Below, one piece after another: positions 1-7,285 of a stretch of DNA of 37,293 bases (positions are counted from its first letter, which is position 1; every line of letters starts with the position of its first letter). Where the stretch lies: the NCBI GenBank assembly GCA_947447155.1, contig CANFIN010000016.1, forward strand, positions 1 to 37,293, written 5' to 3'. Under the pieces are notes generated by a model, which was given only the letters and a program-made list of their open reading frames with translations, did not search any database and had not been told where the DNA came from. The position numbers were made by a program, and so were the translations under genes. The stretch is from Bacteroidota bacterium (GTDB lineage Bacteria > Bacteroidota > Bacteroidia > AKYH767-A > OLB10).

Positions 1-194
1 ATACCATCCATTACAGGCATCATGATATCTAAAATAACCAAATGTGGGAATTCCTTTTTTGCAATTTCAACTGCTTCTTTACCATTTTTAGCCTGAAGTA
101 CCTGATATCCTTCCTTTTTGAGATTATACTCCATAAACTCAAGAATATCTGGCTCATCGTCCACTAAAAGTATTTTAATATTTGAGTTTTCCAT
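1..194 (-). CDS. PhoB/PhoP-like response regulator, N-terminal part (truncated by window edge)
   Basis: Only the first 64 codons are inside the window, read on the minus strand from an ATG at 194. The translation starts MENSNIKILLVDDEPDILEF and continues to a phosphoacceptor motif LVILDIMMPVMDG. This is the receiver domain of a two-component regulator: the acidic pair (VDDE), the phosphorylatable Asp and the following MMP are all visible. The output domain is off the edge, so membership of the OmpR/PhoB winged-helix class is inferred from receiver style and from its place. It is divergent from the porin-pst-phoU operon across a 377-bp spacer with matched Pho-box-like repeats on both sides, so it is probably the phosphate-starvation regulator. 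A histidine kinase partner would be expected outside the window. Confidence 0.85.
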   Translation of the reverse strand, partial: MENSNIKILLVDDEPDILEFMEYNLKKEGYQVLQAKNGKEAVEIAKKEFPHLVILDIMMPVMDG

Positions 195-211
195 ATGTTT
201 TTTAACCTGTC

Positions 212-267
212 CAAATATCTACTGCAATTATTACCAAATTGTTAATAGAACATTAAAGGATAAATAA
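212..267 (-). promoter_or_regulatory. Putative Pho box and -7-like box of the response regulator gene
   Basis: Read on the minus strand, four hexamers lie exactly 11 bp apart: TTATTT (267-262), TTAATG (256-251), TTAACA (245-240) and GTAATA (234-229). They are followed by GATATTTG (219-212), one base off the Bacteroidota -7 consensus TAnnTTTG. The half-sites start 48, 37, 26 and 15 bp before the -7-like box, the same distances as in front of the divergent porin gene. Bacillus PhoP binds TTAACA-type direct repeats with 11-bp periodicity, so autoregulation by the phosphate regulator is a reasonable inference. The region is very AT-rich, so chance similarity is possible. The middle of the spacer (about 268-490) shows nothing else I can support. 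Confidence 0.5.
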
Positions 268-492
268 ATCATTTTTTTAGTTGTAATTAAATAACAAAGC
301 ATAAATTCAAATGTAAATGTAATTAGATAATTCAATACTATGTTTGAAAAAAAACACAAGAAACTATCATTGTCTCATATTATTTCGAGTATTTAAAACC
401 GAAGAACAAACAAAGAAATAGGCTCTTATTAACTGATTATCAATGCAAATTAAATGGACAAGCCATTACAAAGAACGTCTTATACCCAATCC

Positions 493-548
493 TTAACATT
501 AAATTAATATTGGAGTAACCTGACGTTAACACTATCTTAATCTATTTG
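493..548 (+). promoter_or_regulatory. Putative Pho box (five 11-bp-phased repeats) upstream of the porin-pst operon
   Basis: Five heptamers occur with exact 11-bp spacing: TTAACAT (493), TTAATAT (504), GTAACCT (515), TTAACAC (526) and TTAATCT (537). A -7-like box TCTATTTG (541-548) matches TAnnTTTG except at one base and overlaps the fifth repeat. The first four repeats would then lie at about -58 to -19 from a start site near 551. Established knowledge: PhoB and PhoP bind head-to-tail repeats with 11-bp periodicity, and the Bacillus PhoP half-site is TTAACA-like. The fit to that pattern and the downstream phosphate genes make this a probable PhoB/PhoP operator for the whole operon. Confidence 0.7.
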
Positions 549-571
549 CATTGTCTTAATATAAACTAAAC

Positions 572-1996
572 ATGATAAAAGGCCTTAACAAATCCATCAC
601 ACTACTGCTTATTGTGGCAAGCACATTTACAAGCGCATCTCTTAAAGCTCAAATTGAGGATAGCTCATCATTAGCTACAAGAATTGAATTGGAGCCGGAA
701 GATACAACCATACAAACTGTAAACAAACTTTACAATGATATGGAGTATTTGAAACGGTTTCAAATTAGCGGATACATTCAAACTCAATTTCAATGGGCAG
801 ACTCTTCAGGTATTGCATCTGCATCTGGAGGTAACTTTAATACAGGAGTAGATAAAAGATTCTCAGTTAGAAGAGGTCGTTTGAAAGTTACTTATGATAA
901 ATATTTCAGCAAGGTTGTTTTCCAAACGGATATGACTGAAAGAGGTCTTCGCGTAGTAGAAGCTTACGCAAGTATAACAGAACAAAAGTACTATTGGGCT
1001 ACATTAACGGCGGGTATATTTAATCGTCCTTTTGGCTATGAAATCGAATATACTTCAAATATGAGAGAGGCTCCTGAGCGTGGCAGAATGTCAGGTAATT
1101 TATTCCCTAATGAAAGAGATTTGGGCGCTAAGTTAACCTTACAAGGACCGAAATTCGGGATTTGGAATTGGTTGAAATTAGATGTTGCCGTAGTTACTGG
1201 TGAAGGGTCACCAGACGCCAATGCAGGAATTTCCGATTTCGATAGTCATAAAGATTTAATATCTCACTTAACTGTAAATCGCTCTAATAGAAATGAAGAT
1301 ATTAAGTATGGCTTTGGCGTTTCTTATTATAATGGTGGAGTAATTTACAATGTAGACTCAATAAACTCAAAATATAAAGCAGTCGCATATACATTAAGTG
1401 ACAGTGCGGGAACAAACATATTCCATGCAGACTCTGTGAATCCGAGTGGCTACGCTCCTAGGACCTATTATGGAATTGATGGGCAATTACAAAAAGATTT
1501 TAATTGGGGAATTTTTACTTTGAAAGCTGAATATATTCAAGGAACGCATTCAAGTCAAGGTTCAACATCCAAAGCATTTCAATCTAAGCCAACCCTTGCT
1601 AATCCATTATATACGCGCAAATTCAACGGGGCTTATTTTGAATTAGCGCAGAATTTAAATCGTGCAACATCAGAAAATAAATTTTTAAATACATTGTATT
1701 CATTTATACCAGGACAGATTGTTTTAAAGTATGATTGGTATGATCCTAATACAGAAGTTAAAGGAGACGAAATTGGGCAAGGAGCATCAAGTACTTCTAA
1801 AAATCGATTAAAGACAAGTGCTACTGATTTAAGATATGATACCTTCGGTTTTGGAGTGGCTTACTTCTTAAGTAATAATGCAAAAATCCTTGCTTACTAC
1901 GACACTGTGAAAAATGAAACTTCAAAAAATCTAAGTGGATACACAAAAGATTTAAAAGACAATGTGCTTACTTTGCGCCTTCAATATAAATTCTAA
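572..1996 (+). CDS. Phosphate-selective porin (OprO/OprP family)
   Basis: A 474-residue protein with an N-terminal signal peptide (hydrophobic run LLLIVASTFTSASLKA, cleavage likely before QIEDSS). The mature part is rich in alternating aromatic beta-strand segments and ends in an aromatic strand (LTLRLQYKF), as outer-membrane barrels do. Segments such as RFSVRRGRLKVTYDKYFSKV and the GIFNRPFGYEIEYTSNMRE stretch are typical of the phosphate-selective porin O/P family. It would let phosphate or polyphosphate through the outer membrane. It is the first gene of the phosphate operon, 23 bp before pstS, directly behind the phased Pho-box-like repeats. The ATG at 572 gives a complete signal peptide. 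Specificity for phosphate rests on family and context. Confidence 0.85.
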   Translation: MIKGLNKSITLLLIVASTFTSASLKAQIEDSSSLATRIELEPEDTTIQTVNKLYNDMEYLKRFQISGYIQTQFQWADSSGIASASGGNFNTGVDKRFSVRRGRLKVTYDKYFSKVVFQTDMTERGLRVVEAYASITEQKYYWATLTAGIFNRPFGYEIEYTSNMREAPERGRMSGNLFPNERDLGAKLTLQGPKFGIWNWLKLDVAVVTGEGSPDANAGISDFDSHKDLISHLTVNRSNRNEDIKYGFGVSYYNGGVIYNVDSINSKYKAVAYTLSDSAGTNIFHADSVNPSGYAPRTYYGIDGQLQKDFNWGIFTLKAEYIQGTHSSQGSTSKAFQSKPTLANPLYTRKFNGAYFELAQNLNRATSENKFLNTLYSFIPGQIVLKYDWYDPNTEVKGDEIGQGASSTSKNRLKTSATDLRYDTFGFGVAYFLSNNAKILAYYDTVKNETSKNLSGYTKDLKDNVLTLRLQYKF

Positions 1997-2019
1997 TCAA
2001 TTTTAAAAATCATAAAACA

Positions 2020-2844
2020 ATGTTTAAAAAAATATTAGCAGTTGCTTTAATTTTAATTAGCAACCTATCATTCGGACAAAAAATCGTTATCAAAGGAAGC
2101 GATACAGTTTTACCGCTTAGTCAAAAAGAAGCGGAGCAATTTATGAAAACCAATAAAAGTGTAAACATCAGTGTTGTTGGAGGCGGATCTGGAGTTGGTA
2201 TTGCTGCATTAATTGATGGAAACACTAACATCGCAATGTCATCTCGTCCAATTAAGATGGATGAAAAGATCAAATTACAAGATGCTGGAAGATCGTACAA
2301 AGAAGTTAAAATTGCATTTGATGCTTTAAGTATAATTGTACACCCTGGAAATAAGGTTTCTCAATTAACAAGAGAACAAATCGAAGGCATCTTCACAGGC
2401 AAAATTAAAAATTGGAAAGAGGTAGGCGGGGATGATTTAAAAATTGTTGCTTACGCGAGAGAAACATCTTCAGGAACATATGAGTTCTTTAAAGAGCATT
2501 TATTAAATCGTAAAAACTATGCTGCAACATGTTTAAATATGCCAGCATCAGGAGCCGTTATTCAATCTGTAAGTCAGACGAAAGGCGCTATCGGCTATGT
2601 TGGATTAGCTTACCTTGATAAAAGTGTAAAAGCAATTGGCGTATCAACCGATAAAGGTAAAACATTTGTTAAGCCTTCCGTTGCTACAGCAAAAAACAAA
2701 ACATATCCAGTAGTTCGTCCATTGTTTTTCTACTACCCTACAAAATCAGAAGCATTGGTAAAACCTTTTATTGATTATATAATAGGTAAAACAGGTCAAG
2801 GCATTGTATCGCAAATAGGCTACATTTCTTTAGACGGAATGTAA
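2020..2844 (+). CDS. pstS: Phosphate ABC transporter, periplasmic phosphate-binding protein PstS
   Basis: A 274-residue periplasmic binding protein. A signal peptide (MFKKILAVALILISNLSFGQ) is followed at once by the family's first binding motif IKGSDTVLP (residues 24-32). Later landmarks are GGGSGVGIAALIDG (54-67), IAMSSRP (71-77), the hinge IIVHPGN (105-111), LTREQIEGIFTGKIKNW (116-132), the binding motif RETSSGTYEFF (147-157) and TKGAIGYVGLAYL (187-199). It captures phosphate and delivers it to PstC/PstA. The length fits the short PstS class. It follows the porin by 23 bp. The gap to pstC holds a strong hairpin that probably keeps pstS mRNA more abundant than the permease mRNA. There is no lipobox, so it should be soluble. 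Confidence 0.96.
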   Translation: MFKKILAVALILISNLSFGQKIVIKGSDTVLPLSQKEAEQFMKTNKSVNISVVGGGSGVGIAALIDGNTNIAMSSRPIKMDEKIKLQDAGRSYKEVKIAFDALSIIVHPGNKVSQLTREQIEGIFTGKIKNWKEVGGDDLKIVAYARETSSGTYEFFKEHLLNRKNYAATCLNMPASGAVIQSVSQTKGAIGYVGLAYLDKSVKAIGVSTDKGKTFVKPSVATAKNKTYPVVRPLFFYYPTKSEALVKPFIDYIIGKTGQGIVSQIGYISLDGM

Positions 2845-2861
2845 TTATCAAAACACTTGCA

Positions 2862-2900
2862 AATAAAAGCTGCATTTGACGATGCGGCTTTTATTAATTT
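2862..2900 (+). terminator. Stem-loop with U-rich tail between pstS and pstC (attenuator or partial terminator)
   Basis: A 14-bp stem with one G-U pair (2862-2875 with 2882-2895) closes the 6-base loop TTGACG. The 3' arm ends in CTTTTATT and is followed by AATTT. It begins 17 bases after the pstS stop codon and lies before every credible pstC start. Hairpins in this position are known in other pst operons, where they give more binding protein than permease. The tail is not a clean U-run, so read-through is expected, consistent with the same-strand genes that follow. Confidence 0.65.
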
Positions 2901-2922
2901 AATTAAACCATTACATTTGAGC

Positions 2923-4116
2923 GTGATTAAAAAAATAATTAATAAAACGATAGAAGGATTATTAATGTTGAGCAGTACGATTACTACACTCACTGTCTTA
3001 CTAATAGTCTTGTTTTTATTTAAAGAAGGACTTTCTGTTTTTAAAGAATCTCCTCTCGAAGGAGAAAATGTTATTGTGTTAAGTAATCAAAATAAAATAA
3101 CCCATCTTTCTTCTATAGATATAAAAAAAATATTTGACCAAGAAACTACAAACTGGAAACTTATTGGAGGTGCTAACGATTCAATATTACTTTTTACAAT
3201 TAATGATTTAAGTAATTACTTTTCCGAAGAAGAACTTGGACCTAACTTCGAATTTCTTCCTCAAAAAATGGATTCACTCATTGAAGCTAACCCGGGAATG
3301 ATTGCGATTTTTTCGAAAAAATATCTTGATAAAAATCACAAATCAAAAATCGCTTCAATAGATAATATTTCACCAAAATCTTTTTTATTAGGAAAGGAAT
3401 GGTTTCCAACTGCAAGTCCTGCCGTGCAGTTAGGTGTATTGCCACTCATTTTAGGAACTCTTTATGTTTCGATTGTCGCAATATTAATAGCGCTCCCAAT
3501 AGGCCTTGCAACTGCAATATATATTGCGGAAGTGGCGAACCCAAGAATACGGGCTATCTACAAACCTGTTATTGAACTTTTGGCAGGTATTCCTTCAGTA
3601 GTTTACGGATTTTTTGGATTAATTGTAATAGTACCCTTGATTCAAAAAATATTTGATTTGCCAGTAGGCGAAACTGGATTAGCCGGCGCAATTATACTTG
3701 CAATTATGGCGCTGCCAACAATAATTACAGTAACAGAAGACGCATTAAGAAACACTCCTAGATCAATGAAAGAGGCTAGCCTAGCGCTAGGAGCTACGCA
3801 ATGGCAAACTATTTACAAAGTTGTAATCCCCTACTCTGCATCAGGAATATCAGCTGCAGCAATTTTAGGGATTGGAAGAGCAATCGGAGAAACAATGGCA
3901 GTACTAATGGTGACAGGAAACGCAGCTGTAATGCCTCATTCATTACTTGAACCATTGCGAACAATTCCTGCAACTATTGCAGCAGAATTAGGCGAAGCTC
4001 CTGCAAATGGAATTCATTATAAAGCATTATTCGGACTAGGATGCATTTTGTTTATTATAACAATGTTCATCAATATCTGGGTTGAAGCTATTTCGAAAAA
4101 AAGAATAAAGCATTAG
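2923..4116 (+). CDS. pstC: Phosphate ABC transporter permease PstC with an extended PstS-like periplasmic loop
   Basis: An inner-membrane permease, 397 residues from a GTG start at 2923. The frame is open further upstream, but those codons fall in the hairpin after pstS, so I reject the longer form. A first membrane helix (TITTLTVLLIVLFLFKEGL) is followed by an unusual loop of about 115 residues, then the standard permease core with about five helices. The cytoplasmic coupling (EAA) loop SMKEASLALGATQWQTIYKV is present and should contact PstB. E. coli PstC is about 319 residues; the extra length is in the loop, which resembles the second lobe of PstS (see findings). ATG at 2965 is an alternative start but would shorten the first helix. 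It is followed 3 bp later by pstA. Confidence 0.93.
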   Translation: MIKKIINKTIEGLLMLSSTITTLTVLLIVLFLFKEGLSVFKESPLEGENVIVLSNQNKITHLSSIDIKKIFDQETTNWKLIGGANDSILLFTINDLSNYFSEEELGPNFEFLPQKMDSLIEANPGMIAIFSKKYLDKNHKSKIASIDNISPKSFLLGKEWFPTASPAVQLGVLPLILGTLYVSIVAILIALPIGLATAIYIAEVANPRIRAIYKPVIELLAGIPSVVYGFFGLIVIVPLIQKIFDLPVGETGLAGAIILAIMALPTIITVTEDALRNTPRSMKEASLALGATQWQTIYKVVIPYSASGISAAAILGIGRAIGETMAVLMVTGNAAVMPHSLLEPLRTIPATIAAELGEAPANGIHYKALFGLGCILFIITMFINIWVEAISKKRIKH

Positions 4117-4119
4117 TTT

Positions 4120-4986
4120 ATGCAAACAGATTTCAAAAAAAGAATTAGTCAGTCAATTGCATTCTGGACATTCAGAATACTTTCATTAATTGTAATGGGT
4201 GTTTTATTTTCTATTCTAGGGTTTATTTTTGTAAAAGGGATCGGCGTTGTAAATTGGGACTTTATTACACAAATGCCAGAAGATGGAATGACAAAGGGTG
4301 GAATTTATCCTGCAATCATTGGAACCTTATGTTTAATTTCCGGATCAATGCTTTTTGCTTTTCCCATTGGAGTTATGTCGGGGATTTACATTTATGAATA
4401 CACAAAAGATAGTTGGTATAGAAAATTCGTACAATTAATGACATCTAACTTGGCTGGAGTACCGTCAATTGTATTTGGACTTTTCGGTATGGCTTTATTT
4501 GTTAATAAACTTGGTTTTGGAGATTCTATTTTAGCAGGTTCGTTAACGTTAGGACTATTAGCACTCCCTGTTGTAATAAGAACCACTGAAGAAGCATTAA
4601 AAGCCATTGATAAATCTTATCGTGAAGCAAGTTATGCTTTGGGCGGAACTAAACTTCAAACAATTCGAAGAGTAACATTGCCGATGGCATTGCCCAATAT
4701 TATTACTGGACTTATTCTTAGTATTGGTCGAGTATCTGGAGAGACTGCACCTATTTTATTTACAGTTGCAGCTTACTTCTTACCCAAATTACCAACTAGT
4801 ATTTTTGATCAAGTAATGGCATTGCCCTATCATTTGTATGTTATCTCAACTAGCGGAACAAATATTAATGAATCAAGAGGGATGGCTTATGGTACAGCCG
4901 TTGTCTTAATTTTGATTGTTTTAATTCTGAATATTATTGCAAATCTTATCCGAAGATTTTTATCTAAAAAATACAAAACGAATTAA
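4120..4986 (+). CDS. pstA: Phosphate ABC transporter permease PstA
   Basis: A 288-residue inner-membrane protein with six predicted membrane segments, the first at about residues 18-38 ([20 protein letters not shown]). The segment [20 protein letters not shown] and the coupling loop [20 protein letters not shown], followed by [12 protein letters not shown], are typical of PstA. It pairs with PstC to form the phosphate channel driven by PstB. The ATG at 4120 begins 3 bp after the pstC stop codon, and pstB starts 7 bp after this gene, so the permease and ATPase genes are tightly coupled. Length and motifs are ordinary for the family. Confidence 0.95.
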   Translation: MQTDFKKRISQSIAFWTFRILSLIVMGVLFSILGFIFVKGIGVVNWDFITQMPEDGMTKGGIYPAIIGTLCLISGSMLFAFPIGVMSGIYIYEYTKDSWYRKFVQLMTSNLAGVPSIVFGLFGMALFVNKLGFGDSILAGSLTLGLLALPVVIRTTEEALKAIDKSYREASYALGGTKLQTIRRVTLPMALPNIITGLILSIGRVSGETAPILFTVAAYFLPKLPTSIFDQVMALPYHLYVISTSGTNINESRGMAYGTAVVLILIVLILNIIANLIRRFLSKKYKTN

Positions 4987-4993
4987 CCCTATC

Positions 4994-5746
4994 ATGTATA
5001 AAATAGAAAGTAAAAATGTAAATCTTCATTACGGTACCTTCCATGCATTGAAAGGCATCAATATGTCTATTGAAAAAAATACCGTTACTGCATTAATCGG
5101 TCCTTCAGGGTGTGGGAAGTCGACATTCCTTCGTCTTTTTAATAGGATGAATGATCTAATTGATGGAGTAAAAATAGAAGGAGAATGCCTAATCGACGGC
5201 AAAGACATTTATAGCAAGTCAATTAAAATTGATGAACTGCGTAAACGTGTAGGAATGGTTTTTCAAAAGCCAAACCCTTTTCCTAAAACCATTTTTGAAA
5301 ATGTTGCCTATGGATTACGCGTTAATGGTATAACACACAAAAATTTTATTGAAGAACGTGTGGAAATTTGTTTGAAGCAAGCAGCCCTCTGGGATGAAGT
5401 AAAAGACAAGTTAAAAAAATCAGCAATGGCATTATCGGGTGGTCAACAGCAACGACTTTGCATTGCAAGAGCTCTTGCAATTGAACCATCTGTTTTACTG
5501 ATGGATGAGCCAGCTTCAGCATTAGACCCAATTTCTACTGCTAAAATTGAAGAATTGATTTATCAATTAAAAGAACTTTATACAATTATTATTGTAACTC
5601 ATAATATGCAACAGGCAGGAAGAGTCAGCGATAGCACTGCGTTCTTTTACCTTGGGGAATTAGTAGAGTTTGATTCAACAAAAAAAATATTTACCAATCC
5701 TTCAGAAGTAAGAACTCAAAACTACATCACTGGAAGATTTGGTTGA
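4994..5746 (+). CDS. pstB: Phosphate ABC transporter ATP-binding protein PstB
   Basis: A 250-residue ATPase from the ATG at 4994 ([14 protein letters not shown]). An upstream in-frame extension overlaps pstA and is rejected because the first beta-strand of the fold starts here. All key elements are visible: Walker [10 protein letters not shown] (residues 36-44), Q-loop FQKPNPFP (90-97), signature LSGGQQQR (147-154), Walker B VLLMDEP (167-173), D-loop SALDP and switch histidine VTHN (201-204). NPFP after the Q-loop is characteristic of PstB. It powers phosphate import through PstC/PstA. It sits 7 bp after pstA and 18 bp before phoU. Confidence 0.97.
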   Translation: MYKIESKNVNLHYGTFHALKGINMSIEKNTVTALIGPSGCGKSTFLRLFNRMNDLIDGVKIEGECLIDGKDIYSKSIKIDELRKRVGMVFQKPNPFPKTIFENVAYGLRVNGITHKNFIEERVEICLKQAALWDEVKDKLKKSAMALSGGQQQRLCIARALAIEPSVLLMDEPASALDPISTAKIEELIYQLKELYTIIIVTHNMQQAGRVSDSTAFFYLGELVEFDSTKKIFTNPSEVRTQNYITGRFG

Positions 5747-5764
5747 TAATTAAAACACAACATT

Positions 5765-6427
5765 ATGTCACATTTAAATATTGAACTACAGGACTTACGC
5801 TCGAACATTTTAGAAATGTTTGAACTTGTACAATCACAATTAATAAAGTCAAAAGAATCATTTATTCAACTTGACAAAGACTTAGCACGCGAAGTAGTGA
5901 TAAATGAAAAACGTGTTAATGGATTTGAATTAAAAATAGATAGAGACTGCGAGAATATTATTGCGCTATTTAATCCAGTTGCAATTGATTTACGATTTGT
6001 ACTTGCTTGCATGAAAATCAATTCTAATTTAGAAAGAATTGGAGACATCGCAGAAAGCGTTGCGAAATTCGTACTTAATTTCAAATTAGAGCCTGAAAAA
6101 GAATTATTGGAAACATCAAGGGTAATTGAAATGTTCGACATCTGCATTGAAATAATGACTGCTACCGCAAAATCTTTTGCTGACGAAGACACTAAACTTG
6201 CAAGAAGCATTTTCAAACTCGACGAAACTGTTGATGAAATCAACATTGAAGCAAACGACAAAATCGCAGCATTTATCCGAACACATTCCGATCGTATCAA
6301 CCAGAGCTTATACACTATTTCTATGATTAGAAAATTAGAGCGCGTAGGAGATCAATGCAAGAACATAGCGGAAGAAACAATATTCTATATTGAAGCGAAA
6401 GTTTTAAAACATAAATCACAAAAGTAA
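5765..6427 (+). CDS. phoU: Phosphate signalling protein PhoU
   Basis: A 220-residue, almost entirely helical cytoplasmic protein made of the two three-helix PhoU repeats. The repeat signature with clustered acidic and Asn/Arg residues appears twice: SNLERIGDIAESV around residues 87-99 and RKLERVGDQCKNIAEE around 189-204. PhoU binds metal ions through these acidic clusters and links the Pst transporter to the phosphate sensor kinase, turning the response off when phosphate is plentiful. It is the last gene of the operon, 18 bp after pstB, and is followed by a strong terminator. Confidence 0.95.
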   Translation: MSHLNIELQDLRSNILEMFELVQSQLIKSKESFIQLDKDLAREVVINEKRVNGFELKIDRDCENIIALFNPVAIDLRFVLACMKINSNLERIGDIAESVAKFVLNFKLEPEKELLETSRVIEMFDICIEIMTATAKSFADEDTKLARSIFKLDETVDEINIEANDKIAAFIRTHSDRINQSLYTISMIRKLERVGDQCKNIAEETIFYIEAKVLKHKSQK

Positions 6428-6456
6428 TCTAGGATCTTAAATAGCACTTAAAAAGT

Positions 6457-6486
6457 GCTCTGATAAAATTTATCAGAGCTTTTTTT
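6457..6486 (+). terminator. Rho-independent terminator of the pst-phoU operon
   Basis: A perfect 11-bp inverted repeat (GCTCTGATAAA, 6457-6467, with TTTATCAGAGC, 6469-6479) is followed by seven Ts (6480-6486). A second short stem, AGCACTT with AAGTGCT (6443-6459), overlaps its left edge by three bases, so the two would compete. The T-run overlaps the last codon of the convergent suhB-like gene. A matching T-run for the minus strand is not obvious, so it probably serves the phosphate operon. Confidence 0.85.
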
Positions 6487-7285
6487 AATGATTAAATGCA
6501 TTAGAAATTACTGCTAAAAATGGAGCGTGTGTATGTTTATTGCTAGCAATTATTTCCTTACCGAATAAAAAATCATCGCCTCCAGAAAAGTCAGTTACCT
6601 CCCCTCCTGCTTCTTTTACAATTATACATCCTGCAGCAATATCCCAAGCATTTAATCCATATTCATAAAAAGAATCCATTCTTCCTGCAGCAACATAAAC
6701 TAAATCTATCGCTGCTGAGCCAAGCCTTCTTAATCCATGTGTATTGCGCATACAATAATCAAAAACGCGCATATAAGCTTCCATGCGCGAATAATTTGTA
6801 TAAGGAAATCCTGTTGCAATCAATGATTGATTAAGGCTATCGACTATAGAAACTTTGATCTCATTACCATTACAGTATGCACCTCCATTTTTCCAAGCAT
6901 AAAAGCATTCATCTGTGTTTATTTCATGTACCACACCGAGAACCAGTTCGTTTTGAAACATCAAGGCAACACTTACACAATATAAATTTAAACCATGAAT
7001 AAAATTTGTTGTGCCATCCAACGGATCAATTATCCAACAATAATCCTTATTAGAAATGCTAGCAGTATTTTCTTCAGTAATAAATCCAGAATCAGCAATC
7101 AAGGTTGAAAGCTTTTCAACTAAAATTTTTTCTGCCGTTTTATCTACATAAGAAACTAAATCATTTGCGCCTTTATATTCTACTGCAGCCTGATTAAAGT
7201 TTAGCCGTTCATTGCGAATAAACTTAACAGCTTCATTCACTATCGACTTTACCTCTTCACAAAAAGCACTATTGATTAACTCCAT
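6485..7285 (-). CDS. Inositol monophosphatase family protein (SuhB-like)
   Basis: A 266-residue cytoplasmic enzyme of the Mg2+-dependent FIG/inositol phosphatase superfamily. The metal-binding motifs are in order: GFITEEN (residues 67-73), WIIDPLDGTTNF (84-95) and NAWDIAAG (212-219). The family removes phosphate from inositol-1-phosphate or related sugar phosphates; the exact substrate cannot be read from the sequence. It is the third gene of an mtaB-lgt-suhB operon, and its start overlaps the end of lgt by 17 bp, indicating translational coupling. Its stop codon abuts the terminator of the convergent phosphate operon. Confidence 0.93.
   Translation of the reverse strand: MELINSAFCEEVKSIVNEAVKFIRNERLNFNQAAVEYKGANDLVSYVDKTAEKILVEKLSTLIADSGFITEENTASISNKDYCWIIDPLDGTTNFIHGLNLYCVSVALMFQNELVLGVVHEINTDECFYAWKNGGAYCNGNEIKVSIVDSLNQSLIATGFPYTNYSRMEAYMRVFDYCMRNTHGLRRLGSAAIDLVYVAAGRMDSFYEYGLNAWDIAAGCIIVKEAGGEVTDFSGGDDFLFGKEIIASNKHTHAPFLAVISNAFNH

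Noticed and set aside
2857-2922. In-frame upstream extension of pstC starting at TTG 2857
   Set aside because: The stretch is the pstS-pstC hairpin translated, has no similarity to PstC N-termini, and a GTG at 2923 directly precedes the first helix region.
5866-6315. 149-codon minus-strand open frame inside phoU
   Set aside because: Antisense to a clear PhoU; Ser/Ile-rich shadow of helical repeats, no domain character.
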